Source of the DNA: Lingula anatina
Lineage: Eukaryota; Brachiopoda; Lingulata; Lingulida; Lingulidae
Direction: 5' to 3'
DNA length: 64,000 nucleotides
NCBI RefSeq assembly: GCF_001039355.2
Contig: NW_019775805.1
Span: forward strand, 142,079-206,078
The notes below the pieces were generated by a model. It had not been told where the DNA came from, did no database searches, and saw nothing but the letters and a program-made list of their open reading frames with translations. The position numbers were made by a program, and so were the translations under genes. Of the stretch, positions 36,701-47,469 are shown in pieces. The number at the start of each line of letters is the position of its first letter. The stretch's first letter is position 1.

Positions 36701-38477
36701 TGTGGAAATGCACGTGCTCACTACTCTCGTCTGCTGAGTGATCTGTTGCAGAAATCCAATGTTCAGAGGATAGAGCAACCACCTTTGAACCATGTTATTA
36801 ACCTTACTAAACATCTGTGGCATGAATTGAAGTGTGCAATGGAAAGGAAGACCAAATTCCTAGTAATCTGGACCAACTCTCCCAAGCTCTTTAGGAAGAA
36901 TGGGACAATATCCCATATAACAGAATTGTTACCCCTGTTGAAGGCAGGCCACGCCACCTACAGGAAGTAATTACAGTACGCGGTAAACACAAACGCTATT
37001 AGACAAGGAGCCATTAACGAGCACAGCCTAATGCTAAATGTGTGTAAATTTGGTGACATTTGGTGTCATTTCAATTTAATGGACATTTCTTTACCTCTGT
37101 GAAAATCACAGTGAAACGTCGGATGTGAGGGGGTTCATGTAATAAATGTGAATAAATGGTATTAAATGTTGATATCTTCACCGATAGTTTGTATTTTCTG
37201 TATCACTTATCATGTTATAGTATCTGTAATGAAAATCACTATTTATAACAATCTTCACCTGTGATGTGATCATTTATAAGTAAAAGCACATGATACTGAA
37301 GGTGGGACAATCTTTTTGACCAATGTTGTATGTATATCATATGTCCAGGACACTATAGATATAGATATAAAAATTAATAACTAATAATAACGGGAATTGA
37401 GTTGTCTTGACAATTTGAATTATTATCATCATAAAATAATGCTTTGTTATTATTATTAAAGCCCCGTCACACTTATTCGGAATCATCAGGAATCAAGCAG
37501 AACCAGCCGGGATGACTAAATTAAAAAAATTCGTATTACATTCGGGAAGAAATTTCAAATTGACCTAAATACTTGTAAAAATGCCGTTGGAATACTCAGA
37601 ATGCACTTGAATCCGCCTGGAATGATTCGTGCACATTTCGGTTGTATTAGCTCTCAAATGCAGCTCGAATGTAGTTGGAAAACTAGGAATATCTATAATG
37701 CTGTCAGAATACAGTCAGAATATTTAGAATACACTTCGAATGCCGTACGAGTGTAGTTCGATTGCTGGCTGAAATAGGATCGAGATGCATTCGAGTTGCA
37801 TTCTGGCTCATTCTAGCAGGATTTGAAGTGTCTTGACATTTCGGTTCTCCCTCGAATGTGATCAGAATGTTTCGAATGCTGTCGGAATGCCGTGAGAATA
37901 TTAAGAATGCAGTCATAGTGCAGTTAGAATACTATTCAAATGCCATGCGTTAATTTTCCACTTGGAATGCACTTCGAATTTTTTAAACATGAGCAAAACA
38001 TTCGGGCAGGCCACAAGAATGGATACAAATATTTGGAATGCACTCGGAAATTTTAGAATGCTCTTGGAATATCCAGGAACGCACGTAGAATTGTCTTTCC
38101 GACGGCATTCTTGTTCATTCCACCTCTAGTGTGACGGGGGTATAACACCAAATTGTCTTCAATTTTGAATAGAAAAATGCAATCTTCTTTATTTCAAGAT
38201 ACTAGTTAGTATTTAGCATTTCTAGTTTACACCAGTTTGGGGTGAAACGCGTCGCTTAATTACGTTTCATTAAAATTCAAATGGAATGTAGGTGGGATAT
38301 GCGTTAGAAGAGTCAGAACTTTTTATACATTTCAGTTGGAATGGAGGAAGATACTATTACTGCACGTGCACGAAGACTAAGAGATCAGCTGAAGTCCAGC
38401 AAGAAGAGGAAAATCCGGCTGAAAACGCCGAACTCAGAAATATTTTCGAACTCGAAAACCCTGAATTCGGCGGGTAA
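33758..38477 (+). CDS. Mytimycin-like cysteine-rich antimicrobial peptide precursor (copy B)
   Basis: Coding exons are 33758-33877, 35874-35980 and 38336-38477 (phases 0 and 2), giving 122 residues. A 24-residue signal peptide (MAGYLVTLLAVAMVTVTVVK, then ETQA) precedes a mature part of about 68 residues with 12 Cys: CC near its start, GWCADC, TPYCGYGKCNIFGCACKGGC, then RKDCG and YYYCTC. It ends at the dibasic TKTKR and is followed by a 30-residue acidic tail rich in Glu and Asn. Spacing and the TPY.GY...NIFGC.C core match mytimycin, a strictly antifungal 12-Cys peptide of Mytilus, as I recall it. The published mytimycin precursors have a longer C-terminal extension with an EF-hand, which is absent here. 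Expected to be secreted, and perhaps made in haemocytes as in Mytilus. The second donor is GTTAGT in both B and D. Confidence 0.85.
34489..34696. mobile_element. MITE family 2 copy in block B intron
   Basis: It runs from CTTTTACACTGGACGGCGTC to ACGCCGCCCAGTGTAAAGG and is shared in position with blocks A and D. Confidence 0.8.
34745..35800. repeat. Repeat family 5 copy split by a 0.9 kb element
   Basis: The left half (34745-34850, ending ACGACTAACCCC) and right half (35747-35800, beginning AACCTGTACTAATC) together match the unbroken copies at 4925 and 51890. The element at 34851-35746 sits exactly between them. Confidence 0.75.
34851..35746 (+). mobile_element. 0.9 kb non-autonomous element (GGTCACAACCGG ends), copy 1
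   Basis: The ends CGGTCACAACCGGACGCAC and CGTACGGCCGGTTGTGACCG are inverted. The interior has many short palindromic CACGTGCG / GCGTACGTC blocks and no convincing transposase. A second copy at 52036-53013 lies in the opposite orientation. The target may be TAA, which would suit a Harbinger-like element, but this is tentative. Confidence 0.7.
35997..37328. mobile_element. Fold-back Tc1/mariner-type element, copy 1
   Basis: It starts CAACATTGGTCAAAAAGG and ends with the complement CCAATGTTG, with TA on both sides (the Tc1/mariner target). The two halves are complementary over most of their length: for example TGCAACAAATCACTCACCAC near 36555 against GAGTGATCTGTTGCAGAAAT near 36735. The right half still reads as the end of a transposase (HLWHELK..ME near 36815-36845). 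It looks like two inverted copies of the 3' half of a Tc1-like element. It is inserted between exons 2 and 3 of copy B and absent from copy D. Confidence 0.8.
37462..38140. mobile_element. Element with CCCCGTCACAC ends and GAAT-rich interior
   Basis: It begins CCCCGTCACAC and ends with the complement GTGTGACGGGG. The interior is packed with variants of GGAATGC/CGAATG/AGAATAC on one strand (its complement near the right end). Block D lacks it: TTATTATTAACACC there is continuous. It is therefore a mobile insertion that arrived after duplication, or was lost precisely. Confidence 0.75.
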
Positions 38478-38647
38478 AGAAGCGACGCTTATAACATGGT
38501 AAGATTAAACACACAGCTGTATCAACATTTTTAACGTTGTGCTTCACCCGTATACCTGCAACCATTCACCTTGATACGGCGTGGTGACTGGACCTTGCTT
38601 GCTTGTGACGTGATTTTAAAGTGACACCGGGTTGTTACATGTAACGT

Positions 38648-38735
38648 ATGGACCCCTGTACCCTGTACCGTACAGACCCCGGTATCCTATACCGTATAGA
38701 CCCCGGTATCCTATACCGTATAGATCCCTGTACCA
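38648..38735 (+). repeat. Minisatellite of about 25 bases, 3' of copy B
   Basis: Three to four units of a CCGTATAGACCCCGGTATCC-type repeat downstream of the copy B stop. The same place in block D (54042-54232) holds about eight units. Confidence 0.85.
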
Positions 38736-38948
38736 GGCTGGTTTTCTATCATTTAGCTTTGATGGGAAGAGACACTGATTTCATCAGACATGTTTTTGAA
38801 AAAAAAAGCCATTCGCTAAAAGACGTCCGATTTTAGGAGTTTCTCAAATTTTACTAACTTGGAGTGGTGTATTGTTACTTACTGTTTCTTTACTAACTTT
38901 GGACAGTGTTATTTCATGTGTCACCAGTATAACTTTTGAGTATTTGAT

Positions 38949-38954
38949 AATAAA
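38949..38954 (+). terminator. Possible poly(A) signal, copy B
   Basis: AATAAA about 470 bases after the stop codon. A second AATAAA lies at 39346-39351. Both are conserved in block D, so the sequence does not show which is used. Confidence 0.4.
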
Positions 38955-39869
38955 TGATGAGTTTCCAATTTGATATTCCAGAGATGCCGCTATTTCCAAG
39001 GCTTAAATTGACCTTGAGAAACGACGCATGCTCAGAAAAGGAAGAGCACCAGATGCAAATTGATTCCTTTTATTAACTATATTCAGATGTGAAAAACTTA
39101 TTGAAGAGAGTTACATTCTTACGCGTTCTTTTTTTTCTTTGTTACTTTTCCTTTTTGTAATCTCAATGTTTTAAGGCACCTAAATGCCTTTCAGCAATCC
39201 CGAATGCGTCTAAAATGTTTTTAGCTATATTTTAATATTTTCACATCTGTATTCATAGAACAATAATCACACTCTTGGCTTATGACATCTTATTATTTCT
39301 TCTTCCCAGAGTTCTGTACATGTTATATTGTAATTGCTGCTTGCAAATAAATTATCAGCCTTCAATTAAATATTGGGGTTTGTTTGTGATTTTTTCCAGA
39401 TTGTGAAGTACTCTGTATCCATGTGATCTTAATCGAGTAGTATGAAAAGGTTGTAAAACCAAGTTCAGCATTTTAGACTTCTTAAACAAAATTCACCACA
39501 ACCTTATTTCATTTTGCCCGACTGCCGAAATATAAAAAATAGGGAGATCTACTGCATCATTTGTCGTTCATTTCATTATTTTACTAACAATACATGTATG
39601 GGCCTGCCTCTATCACAGTTCTGAAACAAAATAAACTATCATTTAATTTCATTTTGCCCAACTACTCAAAATCAAAGAATTAAGAAATCCACTGCATACT
39701 TTGCCTTTCAGTTCATCATTACAGGGTTACTACCTAATATGGAATATTTTTATCATTGTTACTTTTGGGTGCTGATTAAAATTATTTGGCTTGATTCATC
39801 AAAAAAGAATGTCATTGAGTGATAAAAAATATCCAGTATTCTGTTGTGAGATATTTTGGTCAATATTAT

Positions 39870-41145
39870 CAAATCTGACATAAGATGTCATTCAAAAGAA
39901 AGGAACACCCCCAGAAAACCATATCAACAATTTGATGTCATTATTGACTTTAAGCTATGATATTAAAGAAAATGATAGCCTCCGGACAGTGATATGTTAC
40001 AAAGTCAAAAAAATCATTACAGTAAATCATGAAAAGCCATCAATAGCGGGTATGACCTCCAGCAGCCGCTCACAGCGCCCTCATCCTGCGTGGCATACCC
40101 TGTGACTAGTTTTTTAGAGTTCGAATGGGGATATCATTCCACGCAGTAATGTTTGCCGGTTGCAGTTCATCACTATTTACCGGCCAATGACCATAGCTAT
40201 TGATTCTGTGAGTTACTTCCGCTCACAGATTTTCAATTGGGTTCATATCTGGGGAATTTGCAGGCCAGGGCAGTTTCTGAACCCATTGGTTTTGAAGAAA
40301 AACAGTGATTCTGTGAGCTCGATGTGGGGTTGTGCAGTCGTCTTGGTACACAAAGTTGTTCCTGAAGATGGATCTTACAAATCGAAGTATTGTTTGCTGT
40401 AGAAAGTCTCTGTAGGAATCCTGGTTGAGGTTGCCTCCTAGAAAAACCAACTGGTTCTAGGCACCGGCATGAAATGATCCCCACACAAAGACGTTGCCAC
40501 CCCCTGCATGCACCCTAGGCAGTACACAATCATCGTTTTATGCCTCTCGTACACGTCAGCAGACACGGATTCGACCGTCAACCCTAAAAATTCCATATCT
40601 GGTCTCATCACTGAAAACGACGTGATTCCAGTGTATAGGCTGCAAACGCACTTGGTCCCCAGCCCATTGCTGACGTTGCTGTATATGACCTGCTGTTAAC
40701 AGTGGTTTCCCTACTGGTCTTCGTGCAAATTAACCGACTTGCAGCTTGAAACGGGCGTTTGAATGATATTCCGCCACTCTTTTCTGAAGACACTGGTTGT
40801 CTTTGTACGACCGGCACGGCGACTTCTAAGGAGAAGGCGATCCTGTCTTCTTGGTGTGCTACACGGACACCCTGGTCGAGGTATTGGAGAAGGTGTCCCT
40901 GTTGTAGCATTTCTTTGGAGGACTTTACTAGCGGCCCCTGATAAATGTTGAATTGCCTGGCAATGGCTGTCGGTTTCTCCGAGAGCAAGAATCCCCTAGT
41001 AAGCTACGTTGCTTAGCTGTCGAACCATATCTTCTCTTAGGTACCTTTCAAGTTTCAGAGCGATCCCTCCGTTGCTTCTCTAAATACACTCCAAAGATTG
41101 ACCAAACCCATGAGTTTTTATACAAGGGCAAAAATCGCCGAAAAG
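39870..41145 (-). mobile_element. Degenerate Tc1-like transposase, minus strand
   Basis: Read on the minus strand, successive frames give a Tc1 DDE transposase. DDE-region fragments lie near 40500-40700, then FLGGNLNQDSYRDFL (about 40400-40448), YQDDCTTPHRAH with the second catalytic Asp (about 40320), and LPWPANSPDMNPIENL (about 40223-40270). Frames are broken by stops and shifts. No clear terminal repeats were found. An AT microsatellite (41150-41173) abuts its 5' side. This family differs from the fold-back elements. Confidence 0.8.
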
Positions 41146-41149
41146 ACCA

Positions 41150-41173
41150 ATATATATATATATATATATATAT
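41150..41173. repeat. (TA)n microsatellite
   Basis: A simple TA run beside the Tc1 relic. Confidence 0.9.
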
Positions 41174-41689
41174 TAAAAGCTGAGGTGAATAAAATAATTG
41201 AAATGATTAATGCTGATTATAATAGTAAAAGTCTAAACAATAATAATTTATGAGAAAACATAATATACTGTGCAAATAAGAATGTTTTCAAGTCTTTTTT
41301 AAAAACATCAACAATTCCAAATGTGTGAGGGTAGTTCATTCCATAAAATGGGTGTTGCTATTGAAAATGCCATGTGGCACTAGGTTTTAGTTTCTTCCTT
41401 GTTGTCATTCCTGACAAAGCAAAGAGTAAAGATGGATCTGGTGGACCTGGTGAGATTGGCTGAACTTGAATGTAGCACAGAGTTAAACTGTGAAGGCATT
41501 CAACTCTGGTGAATTTAAAAACAAACAGCAGTAATTTAAGAACAATTCTCTGTCTTACGGGTAGCCATTGTAATTCGAATAAGATGAATGGTGAAATGTT
41601 TGATCTAAGAGGGGTTTTGGTCGTTCTGCTGCATTTTGGACAGATTGCTGTTTTTCAATTTGCTACGTAGAAAGACGATACAACATCAA

Positions 41690-42255
41690 CTTGTCTGATG
41701 ATTAAATCGGCTATAGGAAATGGAAAAAAATAATCATCTAAAATCTTCCACCAATCCGGATCCGAGGATTGTATTCACTCTGAAAACGCACTTTTTCTGA
41801 TTTTTTGACACTCAATTTACCAATAATATACTTGAGACAGTGACCTTAAAATGCAAAGGCTAACCTTTCGAATAACTTAAAACTTACCGGTGAGTAAAGC
41901 TTCAGAATGTCGAGAGTGGAGCTGAGAAAACTGCTGAACATAAATCTACCGAAAGACGACTGGTACTCCGGTAGCTCTTATAATATAATATAATTGGGAA
42001 AGTGCAGGATGGGTTGTGCATACGCTTATGAGCCGTGTCTCAAACTACTGGTCGTATTTAAAATCTTCAAAAGATCAACATCACAAACCAAACCCTTGTG
42101 TTTCACTGTGATATCACACATGAAAGGAACGAGGAAAAACAAATTTTCTGCGAATATTTTGGTTGTCTGTGGGCACGTTTAGACTAAATGCAACTTAAAC
42201 CGAATGACGTCACCAGTAATTATCACTCAGGTTTTATTATATTGTGTGTCTCTGT
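41690..42255 (-). pseudogene. Inverted promoter and first-exon fragment of a mytimycin-like gene (copy C)
   Basis: On the minus strand this matches the copy B promoter. In order it has the CRE TGACGTCA (near 42207), the CACAGTGAAAC block, the CATAAGCGTATGCACAACCC block, a TATATTATAAGAG TATA-like stretch (near 41985), the non-coding exon and its CACCG|GTAAGT donor (near 41885). Homology ends in the following intron. No signal-peptide exon follows on the minus strand, which instead runs into unrelated DNA and the Tc1 relic. The core promoter appears intact. Confidence 0.75.
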
Positions 42256-42557
42256 AACTGTACCCTGAGTGTCAGAGCTCAGTAAAAGCTAGCTTGTTAA
42301 AAATCTTGTGATGCGATCGCTTTTACTAGCTCTGCCATGTTAGATTTCCGTCAATCAAACAGAACTCCTCCGCAGTGAATCTGCAGTTGAATGTCATCAG
42401 ACCAAAATGAAACGTAAAACAGATTTAATTCTGCTTTATTTAATTTTATTTACTGTATTTAAGATATGTAAAGTGAAAAATAAATAATATGTTTCTAAAA
42501 GAAAAAGGTATATCCAATGTTTTTGTATTTTTTGCTTATCAAAGAACATTTGCTCCT
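42256..42557. other. Unassigned spacer
   Basis: AT-rich sequence between the copy C fragment and the second Tc1 relic. No gene or repeat recognised. Confidence 0.5.
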
Positions 42558-44356
42558 GAAGACTTAACATGTAATATGGTATATTTTAGTTTCGAAGGTA
42601 TGCCTTATCAAAAATGCGTTCTTTTTTCAAAAAAATCCGATCTCATATAAGTTATGTGAATGGAGAAGTGTGTAGTCAGGTGTGTCGCTACTAACGAACT
42701 GACTACCATGTCTATTGCACTGCTGTATTGTGTATTATGCAATGATTTAATTGGACTGGTCCATGCTTGGGCGTGCCAAAGCATGGTTCTGTCAAAAAGT
42801 ATCCATATGTCGGCAACTATTGCATAAAAAATTTGAAACTTTGCATGCAAGCGGTGGTAGAATGGTGCTAAAAAAGACAGACATTGCCAGACAGATTATT
42901 GCGCCAAACAGAACGGTCCGCACAGTTTTATAGAGTAATGCCCAGACTGATGTACCTACACAGAGGCCACACCCAATGTATCAAAATCTTCCCACCAGGG
43001 TACAGGACTCACTGTCTTTCGGGATATGGTGCTGCAACTAAACAAAAAACACCCGGTCCGTTCAGAATGAGGGGTAAATTGCTATCAAAACGCGTTTTTC
43101 AAGGCCCTTATCGAACAACAAACTTCTTTTAGCAGGTTAGAATACCAGACGACCTCCGGGGAACCCACTGTAAACGGCAAAACAGCGTCGTCTGTTTCTT
43201 TAATGAACTGGGGACCATGACCGTTTCTGGGTAGAACACTGAAATCGCGTGGCTTTCTTTACTGAGGTCAGATTTCACCTGTACCGCTCAACTAGTCAAA
43301 ACAGAGTTTACAGACATCCAGAAGAGGCCTATGATGAAGAGTGTGTCGAGTCTAAAGTGACTAGGGTCATTGACAGCGTCAGTATTTGGACTGGATACCA
43401 CATTGGTGCCAAAACACCAATAGTAGTCATCTATGAAAACCTGAACCAGATCAAATAAAGGAATAATCTAGGAACCACTTGACTATCATTTGATAGGGGG
43501 CGCCTTAGGAACAATTTTAGGTAGCATAGCACGGTGAGAGTGCCGGTTCACACAGAGCACTTTTATTAGCAGATAACTTACACCCCATTACCATAGATTT
43601 TTAGATCGATCTATCCCTGTGGGGAGTCTCACTAGATTACTGTCAGCTTGACCGGCTTAAGCGTCAGTACTAAAAGCTGTAAGTGGGTAATTAACTATGG
43701 TGCCCGCTCGGCTGACTGCAATTTAGCGTGAACCCCCAGGGAGTTAGGTCGATCTTAATCTTAATCTTTAGATCGATCTAAATCTCTGGGAAAGCACCCT
43801 TACAGAACCAGCAGAATGAGCTGCCACCTTAGTCATCAATATTGCCAAATTTGAACCACATAGACAATATGTGGGTAGGCCATTACTAGCCGAATCAACG
43901 GCCTACATGTCGTGCGACAAAACGGAATCAAATTGGACAAGTTTTGTTATTCCAGATTGAACTCTAAAAACCTATCCCAAGAAATGCCTTGCCGCTTGAG
44001 AGACCTGGAAGTAGCTAGACGAAGTCAGGCGTAAAAGCGACCGTTGCTGTGACTAGACACTGACATGGGGGTCCTTGTGGGGCGTGTAACTCTTTTACAG
44101 ACGATAATTTGTAACTATGGAGATCCAAAATATCGATTATGGTTATTGTATGACATAAAATAGGCAATGTATTTTTGTTTGCTTCACGGGCGAATTCAGT
44201 TAATGAACTGATGTCACAATGACATCAAAGAGATCATTTTAAGTTATTAAAACACGATTTAATCCCTTTTTTCATTTATCAGTCAGCTAAATAGGAAAAA
44301 TTTGATGAAAAGTGATTTGGAAAAAAATATTCCATATTAAATGTCAAGTCTGTATA
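42558..44356 (+). mobile_element. Degenerate Tc1-like transposon, copy 2
   Basis: Nearly the same sequence as 30482-32088 in the same orientation, including the YDEECVESKVTRVIDS and GAKTPIVVIYENLNQIK blocks (43330-43458). It has a MITE family 3 insertion at 43583-43799 that copy 1 lacks. It lacks the 54-base segment present in copy 1 after CATGCAAGCGGT. The flanks differ, so the relic itself, or a larger block now eroded, was duplicated. Confidence 0.75.
43583..43799. mobile_element. MITE family 3 copy with known empty site
   Basis: Inserted in Tc1 relic copy 2 and flanked by TTACA on both sides (43578-43582 and 43800-43804). Relic copy 1 reads AACTTACAGAACC without interruption at 31549, which defines the element ends and a 5-base target duplication. 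Confidence 0.85.
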
Positions 44357-44525
44357 AACACAATACACGTGCTTGACGTGTGCCAAGTTTGACAGCTACA
44401 CTGTATTCTAGAAGTTGGCATGACGTCACAAGATGGCCGACCCTTGACAACCACATTTATTTGGGGGACGATTTGATGCGACTTCCGGTTTTCCCCCATA
44501 GTTTGTAATGGACGGACGATAAAAA

Positions 44526-44753
44526 TTGCTCATCAAAGAAGCGTGGTTTGCTATATTTAAACAACTTTTTACTCCAAAGCAGCGTAACAGTATCGGGAGG
44601 GACTATCCCCTACAAGCACAGAAGAGATATGAAGAGACACTTGAGCTTAGCATTTTGGAGATTAGTCCGTACAAATTTCCCGCAGGTGTGTGGGTGAATG
44701 ATCGCAAGGATAGCGAACGGAATGACCAGAGCATGTGGGGTACCTTATTATAA
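44526..44753 (+). other. Fragment of a repeat-borne reading frame
   Basis: A 75-codon open frame with a block reading RYEETLELSILEISPYKFP followed by W-x-N-D. This resembles the N-terminal region of uncharacterised proteins common in mollusc and cnidarian genomes that carry SWIM-type zinc fingers or YqaJ-like nucleases (R-Y-x-x-K-L ... D-P-Y ... W). The match is from memory and weak. The frame is truncated by a stop and no further exons are visible. Confidence 0.3.
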
Positions 44754-44759
44754 ATCATT

Positions 44760-45348
44760 ATAAATGACCTCTTTATCATAAACCCTCCAGAAATTGGGTA
44801 CTGTGGACTCTCATCTTGCTACAGAGATTTCCATGTTCTGTCTAAGGTTGTTAAATTCTGCACATGAAATGTAATGATATAAAACCAGGTAACACCAACA
44901 GAATATATATTTAGATATTTTACTAAACTAAATAAAATTTACATGGTGCAATAAAGGTCCATTAAGAGCTTAAATTCAACCGTCTCACTTTTTCAGTGTT
45001 GCTGAGCTTTTTTATGTACTAAGTGTTACTTTATCAATTAAAAGGTCAATCAGAAAAATCATAAACTTCAAATAAAGGTAGGCAGACACAAGGAATCGTT
45101 ATAATTGATCTCTAAATCATTTCCAGGCTTGAAACATGAAGAGTAAGATATGTAGGCCTACTTAGAGGCCTAAGGTATGAAATATTATTTAATGCTGCAT
45201 TTGTATTTATACACATTATAAATTTCAAATGTGTGAACATACAACGAATGCCTCAAGGGAATAAAAACCATAAGATCCACTGATTGAATTAATGATATGA
45301 AGATTATTATTGGGCCATTACACATTCTTCCTTTTCTCACCAAATATA
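44760..45348. other. Unassigned spacer
   Basis: AT-rich, no supported gene. It ends at the TA-flanked left end of the second fold-back element. Confidence 0.5.
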
Positions 45349-47016
45349 CAACATTGGTCAAAAAGGTTGTCCCACCCCCATTTCCATGTACTTTTATTTA
45401 CAAATGATCAACTTACAGCTGTAAATTGTTAGAAATAGTGCGTTTTATTACAGATACCGTGTCTAACATGATTAATGGTTTAAAAAAAAATACAAAATAG
45501 TGGTGAAAATATACACATTTTATACCATTTAGTAAAATTTATAAGAGGTACCCACTCAAATCCACTGTTTCACTGTGACTTCTACAGATGTAAAGAAATG
45601 TCTATTAAATTGAAAAGACGCTATCAAATGTCACCAAATTCACACACAATTAGCATTAGGGTGTGCTTGTTAAAGGTCACGTGCCTAACAGCGTGTGCGT
45701 CTACCGAGTACTGCAATTTATCTCCTGTGGACGGCGCGACAAGCCTTCAACACGGGTAACAATTCTGTTATGTGGGATATTGTCCCATTCTTCTAAAACA
45801 AGTTAGGGGAGTTGGTCCACGTTTTTATGGGGTTGGTTCTCCTTTTTATTGCACACTACAATCTATGTCACAGTTGATTAGTAAGTTTAATATCAGGGCT
45901 CAAAGATGGTGGTTCCATACTTAGAGCATTGTGCTTCTTCAACAAACACTTGTCAGGCAAGTGTGCAAGTGAGCAAGTGTGCAGTCATGATAAAGCCTGG
46001 AGTAAACCCCAAAGTCAGTTCTTGAAGATGGAATGAGATATCAGCTAAGAATGCTACGTTCAGTGATCCCACAGGCACCTGAACCTGGCCATCTATCAAT
46101 GGAAGGAAGTCGGTTTTGATGCAGAATCAAATTATTTCTTGTATCTTATCGATGGTCCAATGAGGGTCCATGGACATGTTAAAAAATGCCTCTTGGAAGG
46201 GTGTGTGCAAGATAATATCGCCTGAGGTGTTAGATCAGTTCGCATTTGGAGAACATTCCAAGCCCATGGTATAAGTACATTGTTCCTTTTGGAACAAAAC
46301 GTAACAGGGGCATTTTACTGTAATATTCTCAACGGAAATCTCACTCCAATTGCAAGAGGTGACTTCAGGGATGCTACTGGCTTCATTGTGACAACGCACT
46401 TGCTCACAGCTCTCGTCTGGCAAGCGATTTGTTGCAGAAACACAGGGCTCTGAGGATGCGACAACCGTCTTTGAGCCCTGATTTTTATCCTACTGAGCAC
46501 CTGTGCCATTAATTGGAATGTGCATTGTAGAGGAGAACTAATTCCCAAAGAGTCTGGACAAATTCCGCCACGCTCTTTAGGATGAATGGGACAATATCCC
46601 CCATAACAGAATTGTTACCCGTGTTGAAGGCTTGTCGCGCAGTCTACAGGAGATAATTGCAGTATGGGGTTGACGCACACGTTGTTAGGCATGTGGCATT
46701 TAACGAGGACACCCTAATGCTAATTGTGTGTGAATTTGGTGACATTTGATGGTATCTTTTCAATTTCATAGACATTTTTTACATCTGTAGAAGTCACAGT
46801 GAAACAGTGGATTTGAGGGGGTACCTGTTATGAATTTTACTAAATGGTATAAAATGTGTACATTTTCACCACTGTTTCGTATTTTTTAACCAATAATCAT
46901 GTTAGACACGGTATCTGTAATAAAAAGCACTATTTCTAACAATTTACAGCTGTGCAGTGATCATTTGTAAATAAAAGTACATGGAAATAAGGGTGGGACA
47001 ACCTTTTTGACCAATG

Positions 47017-47018
<2 letters not shown>
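45349..47018. mobile_element. Fold-back Tc1/mariner-type element, copy 2
   Basis: Same ends as the 35997 copy (CAACATTGGTCAAAAAGG at the left, complement CCAATGTT at the right). The inverted arms are about 0.7 kb each: the left carries GGGTAACAATTCTGTTATGT and the right carries ACATAACAG-type complement near 46600. Unlike copy 1 it keeps a unique centre of about 250 bases (roughly 46070-46320). The right end runs into a long AT repeat. Confidence 0.8.
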
Positions 47019-47078
<60 letters not shown>

Positions 47079-47095
47079 TTAACTATATATATATA
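47019..47095. repeat. (AT)n microsatellite
   Basis: A long AT run directly at the end of the fold-back element, probably an expanded TA target. Confidence 0.95.
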
Positions 47096-47422
47096 TGGTA
47101 ATTGTACATGAATACCATTTTATACTTTAATGCAGCTATTATGCCTAATATATAAAACACATCAAGAGACTTTCCTAAGTAAAATTTCAATTTTTAAGGC
47201 TGATAAAAGATCACCATACAGAAAGTAAATTTTGCAAAGTGTTTAACAGTGCCAACAAAGATAATATACCTTCCCTTTCAAATTTTATTATAAAATATTT
47301 TTTGAAAAGTTAAGTAATATCTCTACTTGGAAATGTCTATTATATTCCTCGTTGAAAAATATTAATGTGTGAACAGTGAGTCCGCAGTGGGAAGTGACAC
47401 ATTTTATATCTGAATAACTGTG

Positions 47423-47469
<47 letters not shown>

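Larger units (their letters stand above)
32137..39715 (+). repeat. Duplication block B (complete mytimycin-like locus)
   Basis: Homologous end to end with 49025-55205. The left breakpoint is at CCGATACCACTATAAGGGCT in both, and the right one is just after the shared CAGTTCAT near 39715 and 55200. Block B is longer mainly because of the 35997-37328 Tc1-type element and the 37462-38140 element, both missing from block D. The closeness of the alignment, even in non-coding 3' sequence, points to a recent duplication. Confidence 0.85.

Noticed and set aside
36521-36970. 149-codon open frame as a real gene between exons 2 and 3 of copy B
   Set aside because: It lies wholly within the fold-back Tc1-type element and reads as a relic of the transposase end and its inverted repeat.
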